From: Collinsella sp. BA40
Lineage (GTDB): Bacteria; Actinomycetota; Coriobacteriia; Coriobacteriales; Coriobacteriaceae
Length of the DNA stretch: 64,000 nt
Assembly (NCBI RefSeq): GCF_008014645.1
Contig: NZ_VOWY01000010.1
Location: forward strand, 62,001 to 126,000
Direction of reading: 5' to 3'
Of the stretch, positions 27,309 through 36,592 are shown piece after piece. Below the pieces are notes generated by a model. It was not told where the DNA came from. It searched no databases and was given only the letters and a program-made list of their open reading frames with translations. How positions within the stretch are numbered: position 1 is the stretch's first letter; each line of letters starts with the position of its first letter. A program made the position numbers and the translations under genes.

Positions 27309-29987
27309 GTGGCTCGAAGCGGGAACTCGGCCAACGACAATGCAACGACGAAGGTTGTTCGCGGGAAGCGCGCCAATAAGGCCGCTGCCGCGGCCGATCT
27401 TCGTGCCAATGAGAACGTGCTCGACGAATTCGACGACGTCGAGCCGCTTCTCGATTCCGGCGTTTATCGCGATGTTATCGGCGTGGTCTTGGGCGTGATA
27501 GCCGTCGCATCGTTCATCGCGGTTATCTCGCCTGCTTCCGCGCCCGTTACGGCTGCTGTCGCCAACTTCTTCCATCTTGGATTCGGCTTGGGGGCGTATG
27601 TGTTGCCGTTGGCGCTTCTCGCCGTGTCGGCCCTCATGTTCCTGCGCGATTCCTCTCCGGTCTCGCTGCGTACGTGGTCCGGCCTGGCTCTTATCTTCGT
27701 GGCTGCGTGTACCATCTTGTCGCTCCTAGTGCCCGGGTCGGACATGGGCACGGACGTTATGTTCGAGCCCGCTCGACTTTCGGTTTCGGGCGGCTATCTG
27801 GGCGCCACGATCGCTGCCGCCCTGCAAAACGCTCTCGGTAAGACCATCGCGTTGGTTTTCGCTTTCGGTCTGGTTCTGCTCGGCATGGTCATCATCGGCT
27901 TTTCGGTAAGCTCGGTGGTCCGCGGTGCAGCGGACAAGGCCGAGGAGTTCGCCCGGAAGCGCCGCGTCGATGTGAACGATAACCCGTGGGGTGGCGATTT
28001 TAGCCCCGATACCATATCGGCCGATGATGAATCGGGAGACATCAAGGGCCGCAATAATGATCAAGAGAGCCTCTTCGATACCGAAGGCCGGGGTACCTAT
28101 CTCGGTTCTCGCTCCACCGCCGTGCTCCTCGATGACGACGAGGCGGATTCCGATACCGCCTCTCCGTTCGTCGATGTACCCGATGAGTGCACGCATACGG
28201 ATGTGACAAACATCCTGCGTCCGCTCAAGGAGAAGCTTGGTCGAAAGAAGGCGAAGCGCGCTTCGGCGAAAGAACGAGAAGAAGCTCCCGAAGTTGCCGA
28301 TGCAGCGGAAACTACGTTGCTGCCGGTTTCGGCAGACCAGGATGCTACAACCGTCCTTTCCGCTTCTCCTGTTCCCACCGACGCCGGCGGCCAGGTCGTT
28401 ATTCCCGAGTTCCTCCGTCCTAAATCCGAGGGCTCTTCGTCCGACGACGAGGTCCAGGCAACTCCCGCCACCAGCGCGAGCGGAGATGCTGATGATCGCA
28501 AGCTCCCTCCCGTCTCGATGCTTCGCCGCAATGCTGTCAAGGCTGCTGGGAGCTATTCTCATCAGGAGCTCGAGCAGACTGCAGGTGCGCTTCAGTCGAC
28601 CTTGGCCGAGTTCGGCTTGCATTCACGTGTGGTGGGCTGGATTTCCGGTCCCACGGTTACCACGTTCAAGGTGCAGCCCGGCGAAGGCGAGCGCGTCAGT
28701 CGCATCTCCAACCTCGAGGATGATATCGCCTTGTCGCTGGCTACCGATTCCGTCCGCATCTTCGCGCCGATTCCCGGTACGTCGCTCGTTGGTATCGAGA
28801 TTCCCAACAAGAGCCGTGAGAACGTTTCGTTTGGCGATATCCTTCCCTATGTGAAGGGCGGTCCGCTCGAGTTCGCGCTCGGTCGCGATGCGGAGGGCAC
28901 CCCGATGGTCGCCGACCTTGCCAAGATGCCGCACCTGCTCATCGCGGGTACGACGGGTTCGGGTAAATCGGTGGTCATCAGCTCTATCCTCATGTCGTTG
29001 CTCATGCGTACGTTCCCTGAGGATGTCCGCCTCATCATGATCGATCCGAAGCGCGTCGAGTTCGCTCCCTACGATGGCTTGCCCCATCTCTACGTTCCCG
29101 TTGTCACCGAGCCCAAGCAGGCGGCGAGTGCCTTGCAGTGGGCCGTCTCGGAAATGGAACGTCGCTTGAAGATTTTCGAGCGCATCGGTGTGCGCAAGAT
29201 CTCGACATTCAATGAGAAGCAGGCTGCGGGCGAATTCGATCACTACGACAACCCGCCTGCCAAGATGCCGTATCTCGTCATCGTCATCGACGAGCTTTCG
29301 GACCTCATGATGGTTGCGGGCAAGGACGTCGAGGCTTCGATCGTTCGCATCGCTCAGCTTGGCCGAGCAGCCGGTATCCATATGATCGTGGCGACGCAGC
29401 GCCCGAGCTCCAATGTCGTCACGGGTCTGATCAAGGCGAACATCACGAACCGTATCGGACTCACCGTAGCGACCGGCATCGATTCTCGCGTCATTCTCGA
29501 TCAAACGGGTGCGGAGAAGCTCTTGGGCCAGGGTGACATGCTGTTCAGTCGTGTGGATTGGGGCAAGCCTAAGCGCATCCAGGGCTGTTTCGTTTCCGAC
29601 GAGGAGATCGTTGACGTCGTGTCTTTCGTCAAGGAGCAGTCGACCGCCGATTACCATGAGGAGATTCTTTCTGCGGTAACGCCCGCTGCCATCGGCGGCG
29701 GGGCCACGGCGAGCATGGCCGAGGCCCAGGAAGATGACCCGTTGCTCTGGGATGCCGCGCGTATCGTCGTCGATTCCCAGCTCGGCTCTACATCGGGATT
29801 GCAGCGCCGTCTCAAGGTTGGCTATGCGCGTGCCGGCCGCATTATGGATATGCTCGAAGAGAAGGGCATCGTGGGTCCTCCGGATGGCTCGAAGCCGCGC
29901 GAGGTCTTGCTCGATGCCGAGTCGTTAGCCGAACTGGAGGCTCTTGAAGCCCAGATGGCTGAAGAAGATGGGTTTGGAGGGTTGTGA
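27309..29987 (+). CDS. ftsK: DNA translocase FtsK/SpoIIIE
   Basis: Septal motor that pumps chromosomal DNA out of the closing division site. 892 residues: basic N-terminus, four membrane segments (about 55-205), a long acidic linker (about 230-390), then the RecA-like motor with Walker A GTTGSGKSVV near 550 and Walker B LVIVIDELSDLMM near 655, and the C-terminal winged-helix gamma domain (RLKVGYARAGRIMDMLEEKGIVGP) that reads polar DNA motifs. GTG start one base after the RNase J stop. RNase J-ftsK is a recurrent Gram-positive order. Confidence 0.95.
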   Translation: MARSGNSANDNATTKVVRGKRANKAAAAADLRANENVLDEFDDVEPLLDSGVYRDVIGVVLGVIAVASFIAVISPASAPVTAAVANFFHLGFGLGAYVLPLALLAVSALMFLRDSSPVSLRTWSGLALIFVAACTILSLLVPGSDMGTDVMFEPARLSVSGGYLGATIAAALQNALGKTIALVFAFGLVLLGMVIIGFSVSSVVRGAADKAEEFARKRRVDVNDNPWGGDFSPDTISADDESGDIKGRNNDQESLFDTEGRGTYLGSRSTAVLLDDDEADSDTASPFVDVPDECTHTDVTNILRPLKEKLGRKKAKRASAKEREEAPEVADAAETTLLPVSADQDATTVLSASPVPTDAGGQVVIPEFLRPKSEGSSSDDEVQATPATSASGDADDRKLPPVSMLRRNAVKAAGSYSHQELEQTAGALQSTLAEFGLHSRVVGWISGPTVTTFKVQPGEGERVSRISNLEDDIALSLATDSVRIFAPIPGTSLVGIEIPNKSRENVSFGDILPYVKGGPLEFALGRDAEGTPMVADLAKMPHLLIAGTTGSGKSVVISSILMSLLMRTFPEDVRLIMIDPKRVEFAPYDGLPHLYVPVVTEPKQAASALQWAVSEMERRLKIFERIGVRKISTFNEKQAAGEFDHYDNPPAKMPYLVIVIDELSDLMMVAGKDVEASIVRIAQLGRAAGIHMIVATQRPSSNVVTGLIKANITNRIGLTVATGIDSRVILDQTGAEKLLGQGDMLFSRVDWGKPKRIQGCFVSDEEIVDVVSFVKEQSTADYHEEILSAVTPAAIGGGATASMAEAQEDDPLLWDAARIVVDSQLGSTSGLQRRLKVGYARAGRIMDMLEEKGIVGPPDGSKPREVLLDAESLAELEALEAQMAEEDGFGGL

Positions 29988-31345
29988 TGTCTTCGCGATT
30001 TGGAGCCATGCTGCAGAATCGGCGCCGCGAACTCGGCATGTCGATTCAGCAGGTTTCGAACGAGATCAAGCTGAGGCCGCAGACGATCGAATACTTCGAG
30101 CTCGGCAGGCTCGACGCGATGCCACCTCGTGGATATGCTACGGGCATGATTTCCAGCTACGCTCGTTATCTCGGCCTCAATCCTCGCGAGGTCATCGATG
30201 CGTATTACGATGAACTCGAGCTATACGAGCGCGTGAACAACACCGGTGCCGGTCGCTTTCTCGATAGCGTGGCAGAGGCGAGCCCGCACAGCGATAACGC
30301 CGCTGGTCGGTTTTATATGGTCAACAGCGTTCCGAATTCCCGTTATGCGCAGCGTCCTCCCCAGGCTGGTTACGTTTCGGAATCGACGTCGCTACATGAG
30401 CCCGCACCTGTTTCCTCGCTGCGTGCCGAGCGTCCTCCACATCGACTTCGCTATGGACAGCAGCGCTCCCTGCCCGCTTCCTCGGCCGAGCGCCGGAGTG
30501 CGAATTCGCTACAGCGTCGCGATCGTTTTGCCGATCGCGATCGTTCGGCCAGCGCGGGACGTCGACCGTATCCAGCGGGCTATCCTGCCGGCGGTTTCGC
30601 TCGAAGCCAGGGTCCATCGCGCCCGATGCCGTTGCCTGGTGATCAGCGTTCCGGTCGTACCGCTTACGGCGCTTCGTCCCGCCGTCGACCCGTTCCCGCT
30701 CCCTCCGGTCCCGATCCTCGTCTGATGGCTGCGGCCGCCCTCGTCGTCTTGATCTTGCTTGCCTTGTTGGCGCTCTTCGCGTTCAGGTCTTGCGGATCGC
30801 AGCCGTCGAACTCCGATATGCAGGCCCAACAGGCGCCGTCGACATCCTCGGTCTCCGCTGAATCTGATTCCGAGGACGACCTCTTCGATGACGAGCCCGC
30901 CGATCCCCAGCCTTCTGCAGCCGATCTAGATCCCCAGGATTCCCCGGTCCCTCATTCGGACGACTCCCAGACGGGGGAGACCACGGTTACGATTAGTATC
31001 GCTAAAGGAAAGACGTCCTGGGTCGAGGTCAAACTTGACGGCAAATACGTTTACTCGGATACACCCGTCGGTCCTTTCGAGCAGGAGTATACCGTGGGAA
31101 GCAGCATCGAGATCACCGTGGACAATCCCGCCGATGTCGTTATTCGGAAGAATGGCGAGAAGATTCGCTATGACAGTAAGAGCTCGGGCGTCGGTCGCGT
31201 TACACTTAACGCTCCCGCTCAGCCCGATCCGGCAACGGTGGACGAGACGGCTGATGCCTCCGATAAAGATGCTCGGCGCACGGACAACTCCACCGTGCAA
31301 GGCAACACTCAATCCGGCGCCACTTCGGACGGCGTCGCTCGTTAA
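29987..31345 (+). CDS. RodZ-like helix-turn-helix membrane protein
   Basis: Bitopic protein of 452 residues. An N-terminal Xre-type helix-turn-helix domain (about 5-75; MLQNRRRELGMSIQQVS), a long basic low-complexity linker rich in Ser, Arg and Pro (about 90-240), one membrane segment (AAAALVVLILLALLALFAF, about 246-266), an acidic linker, and an extracellular C-terminal DUF4115 beta domain (about 325-390; SWVEVKLDGKYVYS). This is the RodZ layout; RodZ links MreB to the cell wall machinery. No mreB is in view. ATG 29987 overlaps the ftsK stop and has GGAGG six bases upstream. Confidence 0.85.
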   Translation: MSSRFGAMLQNRRRELGMSIQQVSNEIKLRPQTIEYFELGRLDAMPPRGYATGMISSYARYLGLNPREVIDAYYDELELYERVNNTGAGRFLDSVAEASPHSDNAAGRFYMVNSVPNSRYAQRPPQAGYVSESTSLHEPAPVSSLRAERPPHRLRYGQQRSLPASSAERRSANSLQRRDRFADRDRSASAGRRPYPAGYPAGGFARSQGPSRPMPLPGDQRSGRTAYGASSRRRPVPAPSGPDPRLMAAAALVVLILLALLALFAFRSCGSQPSNSDMQAQQAPSTSSVSAESDSEDDLFDDEPADPQPSAADLDPQDSPVPHSDDSQTGETTVTISIAKGKTSWVEVKLDGKYVYSDTPVGPFEQEYTVGSSIEITVDNPADVVIRKNGEKIRYDSKSSGVGRVTLNAPAQPDPATVDETADASDKDARRTDNSTVQGNTQSGATSDGVAR

Positions 31346-31363
31346 CAACAAGGAGAGATGAAC

Positions 31364-31861
31364 ATGGCTAAAGATTCCAGCTTCGACGTGGTTTCTCAGG
31401 TCGATATGCAGGAGGTCGACAACGCGTACCAGCAGACGGCTCGCGAGCTCACGCAGCGCTACGATCTGAAGGATTCGGGTGCCACGATCGACCTATCGAA
31501 GGCGGACAAGCTCTTTACCATCAACGCCCCAGCGGATTTCGTCGCCCGCCAGGTAAACGACATCCTCAATAGCAAGCTCATCAAACGCGGTATCGATTTG
31601 AAGGCGATTTCTTGGGATGCTCCCCAAGCCGCTTCGGGCGGCACGGTTCGCGTGCTCGGCCGTATCGTCGAGGGTATCGACCAGCCGACGGCGAAGAAGA
31701 TCAACAAGGACGTTAAGGACCGCAAGCTCAAGGTCAAGGTGACCATCGAAGCTGATAAGCTGCGCGTTTCCTCTGCTTCTAAGGATGCCTTGCAGGAGGT
31801 CATCGCTTTCCTGCGTGACCAGGATTACGGTCAGCCGCTCCAATTCACGAACTATCGATAA
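31364..31861 (+). CDS. YajQ-family nucleotide-binding protein
   Basis: Small cytosolic protein of the UPF0234/YajQ family; some members bind cyclic di-GMP or GTP and influence transcription, but the role is unknown in most bacteria. 165 residues with the typical start SSFDVVSQVDMQEVDNA and the end FLRDQDYGQPLQFTNYR. Two ferredoxin-like halves are expected. AGGAGA at 31351-31356 favours ATG 31364 over ATG 31358. Confidence 0.9.
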   Translation: MAKDSSFDVVSQVDMQEVDNAYQQTARELTQRYDLKDSGATIDLSKADKLFTINAPADFVARQVNDILNSKLIKRGIDLKAISWDAPQAASGGTVRVLGRIVEGIDQPTAKKINKDVKDRKLKVKVTIEADKLRVSSASKDALQEVIAFLRDQDYGQPLQFTNYR

Positions 31862-31870
31862 GGGAATTCC

Positions 31871-33208
31871 ATGGCATTTGGCTCTATTTTATATGTGACG
31901 CTCGGCTGCGCGAAGAACGAGGTCGATACCGACCGCATGCGATCGCTTCTCACGGCGGCTTCTTACTCCGAGGCCGCCTCGGTCGACGAGGCCGATCTGG
32001 TCATCATCAATACGTGCTCGTTCCTGGCCTCCGCGACGTCTGAGAGCATCGAGACGACGCTGGCGCTTGCCAACGAGGTCCACGACGGCGTGCGCTCCGT
32101 TCCTATCGTTATGTGCGGCTGCGTCCCTTCCCGTTACGGTGACGACCTCCCTGACGAGCTTCCGGAGGTCGCCGCCTTCGTTCGTGCGGATGAAGAGGAT
32201 GGCATCGTCCGCGTGTGCGACTCCGTACTCGGCATCGAGCGCAGCGAGCCCGCGTTCCTACCGTCTGTAAAGCGCACCGTCGAGGGCGCGGTAGCGTATG
32301 TAAAGATTTCCGACGGCTGCAACCGTTTCTGCAGCTTCTGCGCGATTCCCTATATTCGCGGTCGATACCATTCCCGTACCGCCGACCGTATTATCGCCGA
32401 GGCGAAGGAGCTGGTAGCGGGTGGTGTCCGGGAAATCGTGCTCATCGGTCAAGATACCGGCATCTGGGGTAGCGATTTCAAGGGTGAGGTCGAAGGGCCT
32501 AAAAACCTGGCGCAGCTTCTCGTGGCTCTTGCCGAGGAGCTGCGACCCGAGCACGTATGGATACGCGTGCTCTACCTGCAGCCAGAGGGCATGACCGACG
32601 AGCTCATTACTGTCATCCGCGATACCCCCGAGGTTCTGCCCTATATCGACATTCCCGTCCAGCATTGCTCTGCGCGTGTGCTCAAAGCTATGAACCGCAG
32701 CGGATCGGAAGAGGAGCTTGACGAACTTTTCGAGCGCCTGCGTGACGAGATACCCTCCATGGTCATCCGCACCACGAGCCTCGTTGGCTTCCCCGGGGAA
32801 ACCGACGATGAGGCCCAGCGCATGCTGTCCTTCATGGATCGCAACGGTTTCGATTACACGAGCGTATTCTCCTATTCGCCTGAAGACGGCACTCGTGCTG
32901 CCCGCATGGACGGTCAGGTGGAAGAAGAGATCAAGCTCCAGCGCACGCAGGCCGCAATAGATCTTGCGGAATCGCTCGGCTTCGCCGCCACGGCCTCCCA
33001 TGTGGGCGAGGTCGCTGAAGTTATCGTCGATGGTGTCGAGGAGACCGAAGACGGTCTCGAGTTGATCGGCCACGCATGGTTCCAGGCACCCGATAGCGAC
33101 GGCGCCGTTCATCTCGACGTCGACGAAGCATGCGTCGGCGATATCCTGAAGGTGGAGTTTACCGATAGCTTCTGCTACGAGCTCATCGGTCATGTCGTTG
33201 AGGAGTAA
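31871..33208 (+). CDS. rimO: Ribosomal protein S12 methylthiotransferase RimO
   Basis: Radical SAM enzyme that methylthiolates an aspartate of ribosomal protein S12. 445 residues: UPF0004 cysteines LGCAKNEVDTD, NTCSF and MCGC; radical SAM motif SDGCNRFCSFCAIPYIRGRY near 150; C-terminal TRAM domain. The LGCAKN and IRGRYHSR patterns identify RimO among the three methylthiotransferases of the window. One detail differs from the paralogues: an aspartate-rich VRADEEDGI segment follows the first domain. Confidence 0.94.
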   Translation: MAFGSILYVTLGCAKNEVDTDRMRSLLTAASYSEAASVDEADLVIINTCSFLASATSESIETTLALANEVHDGVRSVPIVMCGCVPSRYGDDLPDELPEVAAFVRADEEDGIVRVCDSVLGIERSEPAFLPSVKRTVEGAVAYVKISDGCNRFCSFCAIPYIRGRYHSRTADRIIAEAKELVAGGVREIVLIGQDTGIWGSDFKGEVEGPKNLAQLLVALAEELRPEHVWIRVLYLQPEGMTDELITVIRDTPEVLPYIDIPVQHCSARVLKAMNRSGSEEELDELFERLRDEIPSMVIRTTSLVGFPGETDDEAQRMLSFMDRNGFDYTSVFSYSPEDGTRAARMDGQVEEEIKLQRTQAAIDLAESLGFAATASHVGEVAEVIVDGVEETEDGLELIGHAWFQAPDSDGAVHLDVDEACVGDILKVEFTDSFCYELIGHVVEE

Positions 33209-33214
33209 CCATCT

Positions 33215-33829
33215 ATGGCAGTGAACAACAAGGGGCAGGAGATCACGAGCATCTGGACGCCCGCGAATATCGTGACGTGTGTTCGCATTGCGTTCATTCC
33301 GTTCTTCATGATTTTGAGCGAGCTCGCCTTCGCTCATGTTTCCACCGGCATGGCATGGGGAGCCTTCGTCATCTACTTCGTGCTGAGTCTTACCGATAAG
33401 GTGGATGGCGACCTGGCTCGAAAGCGCGGCGAGGTAACCGACTTTGGTAAATTCCTCGATCCGATCGCCGATAAGCTCCTTGTCTTCGCTGCACTGCTCA
33501 TCCTGCTCGAGCACCAGTACGTCGGCGTCTGGGCCGTCTTCATTATTATGTTCCGTGAGTTCCTGGTGAGCGCATTGCGCATGGTTGCGAGTGCGAGCGG
33601 CGAGGTTATTGCCGCCGATCAGCTTGGCAAGGCCAAGACGGCGGTAACCATGCTGTCGCTTTGCGGCTATCTTCTTTATATCGCCCTTAGTATCGGCGGT
33701 GCCGTAGCCCCGGTCGTCGAGATGCTCGGCACCGTCTCCTGGGCCCTCATGATTGCTGCGGTCGTCCTTACCGTCATATCGGGCCTTCAGTATTTCTGGA
33801 ATGCTCGCCATATCGTCTTTCGCGTATAG
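33215..33829 (+). CDS. pgsA: CDP-diacylglycerol-glycerol-3-phosphate phosphatidyltransferase
   Basis: Membrane enzyme making phosphatidylglycerol phosphate. 204 residues, about five or six membrane helices. The CDP-alcohol phosphotransferase motif D-x2-D-G-x2-A-R-x8-G-x3-D-x3-D is complete (DKVDGDLAR then FGKFLDPIADK). It is seven bases from rimO; rimO-pgsA-pncC followed by recA is a frequent Gram-positive order, which supports PgsA over the related synthases. A second CDP-alcohol transferase lies at 52391-53104. Confidence 0.92.
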   Translation: MAVNNKGQEITSIWTPANIVTCVRIAFIPFFMILSELAFAHVSTGMAWGAFVIYFVLSLTDKVDGDLARKRGEVTDFGKFLDPIADKLLVFAALLILLEHQYVGVWAVFIIMFREFLVSALRMVASASGEVIAADQLGKAKTAVTMLSLCGYLLYIALSIGGAVAPVVEMLGTVSWALMIAAVVLTVISGLQYFWNARHIVFRV

Positions 33830-33831
33830 CC

Positions 33832-34326
33832 ATGGCCGATAACGAGCTTTTTGAACTAGCTTGTCGCCTCGTTCAGCTTTGTTGCGATCGCGGGGTCACC
33901 GTTGCCACGGCGGAGTCGCTTACCGCAGGCATGGTATCCTCCGCGATCGCCGATGTTCCTGGCGCTTCCGCCGTCTTGCGCGGCGGCGCCGTTACATATT
34001 GCGACGAAGTCAAGCATGCGGTATTAGGGGTATCCGCTGAGACCCTCGAACGCTTTTCGGCCGTCTCGGCAGACACGGCTCGTGAGATGTGCCTCGGCGC
34101 TCGTTCTCTATTCGGTACCGATATGGCGGTCAGCCTCACGGGATATGCCGGGCCTGCAGGGGGGACCGACGCCGATCCTGCCGGAACCGTCTATATCGGT
34201 CTTTCGAGCCCGTCTCAGATTCGGGTGCATCGTTTCGGCTTTGAAGGGAATCGCAACGATGTCCGCCGGGCCGCGTCGATTCAGGCGCTGCGGCTTCTTA
34301 TCGACGAGCTTGTGGATTCCGAGTGA
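33832..34326 (+). CDS. pncC: Nicotinamide-nucleotide amidase (CinA C-terminal domain)
   Basis: Deamidates NMN to nicotinate mononucleotide in pyridine nucleotide recycling. 164 residues, only the C-terminal domain of longer CinA proteins, with the TAESLTAGMVSSAIADVPGAS motif near residue 25 and the GYAGPAGG loop. The start is three bases after pgsA. The CinA name reflects co-transcription with recA in competent bacteria; recA is the next gene here, but with its own promoter and SOS box. Confidence 0.92.
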   Translation: MADNELFELACRLVQLCCDRGVTVATAESLTAGMVSSAIADVPGASAVLRGGAVTYCDEVKHAVLGVSAETLERFSAVSADTAREMCLGARSLFGTDMAVSLTGYAGPAGGTDADPAGTVYIGLSSPSQIRVHRFGFEGNRNDVRRAASIQALRLLIDELVDSE

Positions 34327-34429
34327 ATCTCTGCGCTACGATTGTTACTTTTACGTGCGCCCCGCCATACGTGAGCTGGTGTTGTAAGCGTTATTCGTAT
34401 TTCACTTTCTCCGCAGTTAGACCCAATAA

Positions 34430-34458
34430 TTCGACTGGGTTGAGCGCTCCTCTATAGT
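34430..34458 (+). promoter_or_regulatory. Candidate recA promoter
   Basis: TTCGAC at 34430-34435 and TATAGT at 34453-34458 with a 17-base spacer, in the 203-base gap before recA. Transcription would begin near 34465, just ahead of the SOS box. Confidence 0.5.
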
Positions 34459-34474
34459 TGAATCACGATGCTTG

Positions 34475-34494
34475 CAACGAACAGCTGTTCGTTG
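34475..34494. promoter_or_regulatory. LexA (SOS) box of recA
   Basis: A perfect 20-base palindrome centred on GAACAGCTGTTC, which matches the Gram-positive/actinobacterial LexA site GAAC-N4-GTTC. It lies 36-55 bases before the recA ATG. Similar boxes are found in front of lexA in this window. Confidence 0.88.
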
Positions 34495-34529
34495 TACCAT
34501 CAAACAACAATTGTATTGGAGGAAGCTAT

Positions 34530-35657
34530 ATGGCTAAAAGTTCAGGTCCTGCGCGTACCATCCACGAGCGCACTACGGGTGAAGCACGCGATAAGATGAT
34601 CGAATCCACTACGGCGGAGATCGAGAAGAAGTTTGGTAAGGGCGCAATCATGAAGTTCGGAGACGGGGGCCCCGAGCTTGAAGTGGAGGCAATACCAACC
34701 GGTGCTTTGTCTTTGGACGCAGCCCTCGGCATTGGCGGCGTTCCGCGCGGGCGCATCGTTGAAATCTATGGCCCCGAGTCATCTGGCAAGACAACGCTTT
34801 CGCTTGAGATTCTCGCGGAAGCTCAGGCCATGGGCGGCGTCGTTGCCTTCATCGATGCCGAGCACGCGTTGGACCCCACCTATGCAGCTCGTATCGGCGT
34901 CGATATCGATGAGGTTTTGATTTCCCAGCCTGACACGGGTGAGCAGGCACTTGAAATCTGCGATATGCTCGTGCGTTCCGGAGCCATCGATGTTATCGTT
35001 GTCGACTCCGTAGCCGCGCTCGTTCCGCGTGCGGAGATCGAAGGCGAGATCGGCGAGTCTTCCGTAGGTCTTCAGGCTCGCCTTATGAGTCAGGCCCTTC
35101 GAAAGCTTGCCGGCTCGCTTGCAAAGTCTAAAACGACCTGCATCTTCATCAACCAGCTTCGTGAAAAAATCGGCGTTATGTTTGGCAACCCCGAGACTAC
35201 TACCGGCGGCCGCGCGCTGAAGTTCTTCTCGAGTGTTCGCATCGATATCCGTCGCATCGACTCAATCAAGCTGAAAGATGAGATCGTTGGTAACCGCGTG
35301 CGGTGTAAGGTTGTAAAAAACAAGGTCGCCGCTCCCTTCCGGACCGCGGAGTTCGACATTATGTACGGTACCGGTATCTCCAAAGAGGGATCTATTATCG
35401 ATATGGGCGTCGATTACGGTATCGTGCGCAAGGCAGGTGCTTGGTATACCTATCCGTGCGGTGACGAGGTTGAGCGTCTCGGCCAGGGCCGTGAGGCCGC
35501 AAAGGAATGCCTGCGGTCCCATCCCGACCTTCGTGATGAAATCGAGCACAAGGTACGTGTTGCCTGCGGCCTTGATTTCGAAGATGAGGCCACGGGTCTT
35601 GCGGTTGATCTTGGTGATGATGCCTCCGCGCTCGGTGTGGATTCCCTTAACGTCTAA
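34530..35657 (+). CDS. recA: Recombinase RecA
   Basis: Forms nucleoprotein filaments for strand exchange and stimulates LexA self-cleavage. 375 residues. Starts with a 25-residue variable tail, then the core: Walker [10 protein letters not shown] near 90, the EHALDPTYA segment, Walker [12 protein letters not shown], and loop L2 [28 protein letters not shown] lies six bases before ATG 34530. Under SOS control through the palindrome upstream, and followed by recX with a one-base overlap. Confidence 0.98.
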   Translation: MAKSSGPARTIHERTTGEARDKMIESTTAEIEKKFGKGAIMKFGDGGPELEVEAIPTGALSLDAALGIGGVPRGRIVEIYGPESSGKTTLSLEILAEAQAMGGVVAFIDAEHALDPTYAARIGVDIDEVLISQPDTGEQALEICDMLVRSGAIDVIVVDSVAALVPRAEIEGEIGESSVGLQARLMSQALRKLAGSLAKSKTTCIFINQLREKIGVMFGNPETTTGGRALKFFSSVRIDIRRIDSIKLKDEIVGNRVRCKVVKNKVAAPFRTAEFDIMYGTGISKEGSIIDMGVDYGIVRKAGAWYTYPCGDEVERLGQGREAAKECLRSHPDLRDEIEHKVRVACGLDFEDEATGLAVDLGDDASALGVDSLNV

Positions 35658-36340
35658 TGTGTCCCCCAATCGTTGAAGTTGTTGGCCTGGCCGTTTGTTA
35701 TCCCGATCAGATTGCCAGGCCGGCTTCCGGTCTCTCTCGCATGCGGCCGCGCGCAGAAATAAATCTTTCGCTTTCAGACGGGGGAGTGAAGGCCATTCCG
35801 CTTGCCGTCCGCGCCGCGCGGGCGCTTGATATCGACGCTGTGCAGCTTCCTGCTTCCCTTGTCTCTGTTCAAGCTTATATAGCTGACGTAGAGACCAAGG
35901 CGTGCTATGCGTGCCTGCTCGACATGCTGTCGCGTCGCGACTATGCGATCGAAGAGGCACGAACGAAGCTGATTTCGCTGGGGTTTAGCGCAGATGCATC
36001 CCACGCTGCGGTGGCAAAGGCAGTCGATTTCCGTTTCTTAGATGACCGAAGATTTGCTGCGTATTACATAGAGGAACGAAAGCGCAGGGGCTGGGGGAGG
36101 CGTCGCATCGAAGCCGAGCTTCGTCATAAGGGTATCTCGATATCTGATATTCCTGGGTATCCGGACTCGTATTTTGATGAGGACGACGATGCCCAGCGTG
36201 CAGCATCTCTTCTCGAACGTAAGCGCATACCGGAATCCCGCGCCTACGAAAAACTCATCCGCTTTTTATTGGGTAAGGGGTTTGACTATTCAACCGCTTC
36301 CCGTGCCGTAAGGACTCGTCTGGAAGAAGAATATCGATAA
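35657..36340 (+). CDS. recX: RecA regulator RecX
   Basis: Small protein that caps or inhibits RecA filaments. 227 residues; the N-terminal 85 are poorly conserved, then three RecX helical repeats beginning ACLDMLSRRDYAIEEARTKL, RFLDDRRFAAYYIEERKRRGWG and IRFLLGKGFDYSTASRAV. TAATG overlap with recA means coupled translation and shared SOS induction. Confidence 0.9.
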   Translation: MCPPIVEVVGLAVCYPDQIARPASGLSRMRPRAEINLSLSDGGVKAIPLAVRAARALDIDAVQLPASLVSVQAYIADVETKACYACLLDMLSRRDYAIEEARTKLISLGFSADASHAAVAKAVDFRFLDDRRFAAYYIEERKRRGWGRRRIEAELRHKGISISDIPGYPDSYFDEDDDAQRAASLLERKRIPESRAYEKLIRFLLGKGFDYSTASRAVRTRLEEEYR

Positions 36341-36362
36341 TCTCCCTTTATGCATAGCGCCT

Positions 36363-36374
36363 CCTGTATACAGG
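36363..36374. repeat. Palindrome and TATACAGG repeats after recX
   Basis: A perfect 12-base palindrome CCTGTATACAGG, followed about 20 bases later by two related half-sites (TATACAGG at about 36398 and TATACAAG at about 36408). They form the left part of the 282-base recX-rny gap, upstream of the candidate rny promoter. This could be an operator; no regulator is suggested by the neighbours. Confidence 0.4.
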
Positions 36375-36434
36375 ATTTGATGATTTCTAAGCTTCTATAT
36401 ACAGGTCTATACAAGCCATTCGCCTGATGTTCGA

Positions 36435-36463
36435 TTGACAGAACCATTACGAGCACGTACGAT
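36435..36463 (+). promoter_or_regulatory. Promoter candidate of rny
   Basis: A perfect -35 TTGACA at 36435-36440 and TACGAT at 36458-36463, spacer exactly 17. Transcription would start near 36470, giving a leader of about 150 bases before rny. Confidence 0.6.
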
Positions 36464-36561
36464 TAAACAGTCATTTGCTATGTGATGCACGCTCATCCTC
36501 TGATGAGATTGATATTGTATATATTCATTATTCTGGGTGGCCTGAATACATGCCAAATGTC

Positions 36562-36592
36562 CCGCATAGACACATAGTGTCGATGCGGTTTT
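36562..36592 (+). terminator. Terminator-like hairpin inside the rny leader
   Basis: Stem of 6 plus 5 pairs with one mismatch (36562-36573 with 36577-36588), three-base loop, then TTTT. It lies between the rny promoter and the rny start (ATG 36623), and a second smaller hairpin (36492-36507) precedes it. This layout suits an attenuator or a short leader RNA of about 120 bases. Confidence 0.55.

Noticed and set aside
32258-33811. 517-codon minus-strand frame across rimO and pgsA
   Set aside because: It crosses the boundary of two certain genes and has no family features.
36429-36444. GTTC-N8-GAAC inverted repeat overlapping the rny -35 as an SOS box
   Set aside because: The half-sites are in the wrong order and spacing for LexA (GAAC-N4-GTTC).
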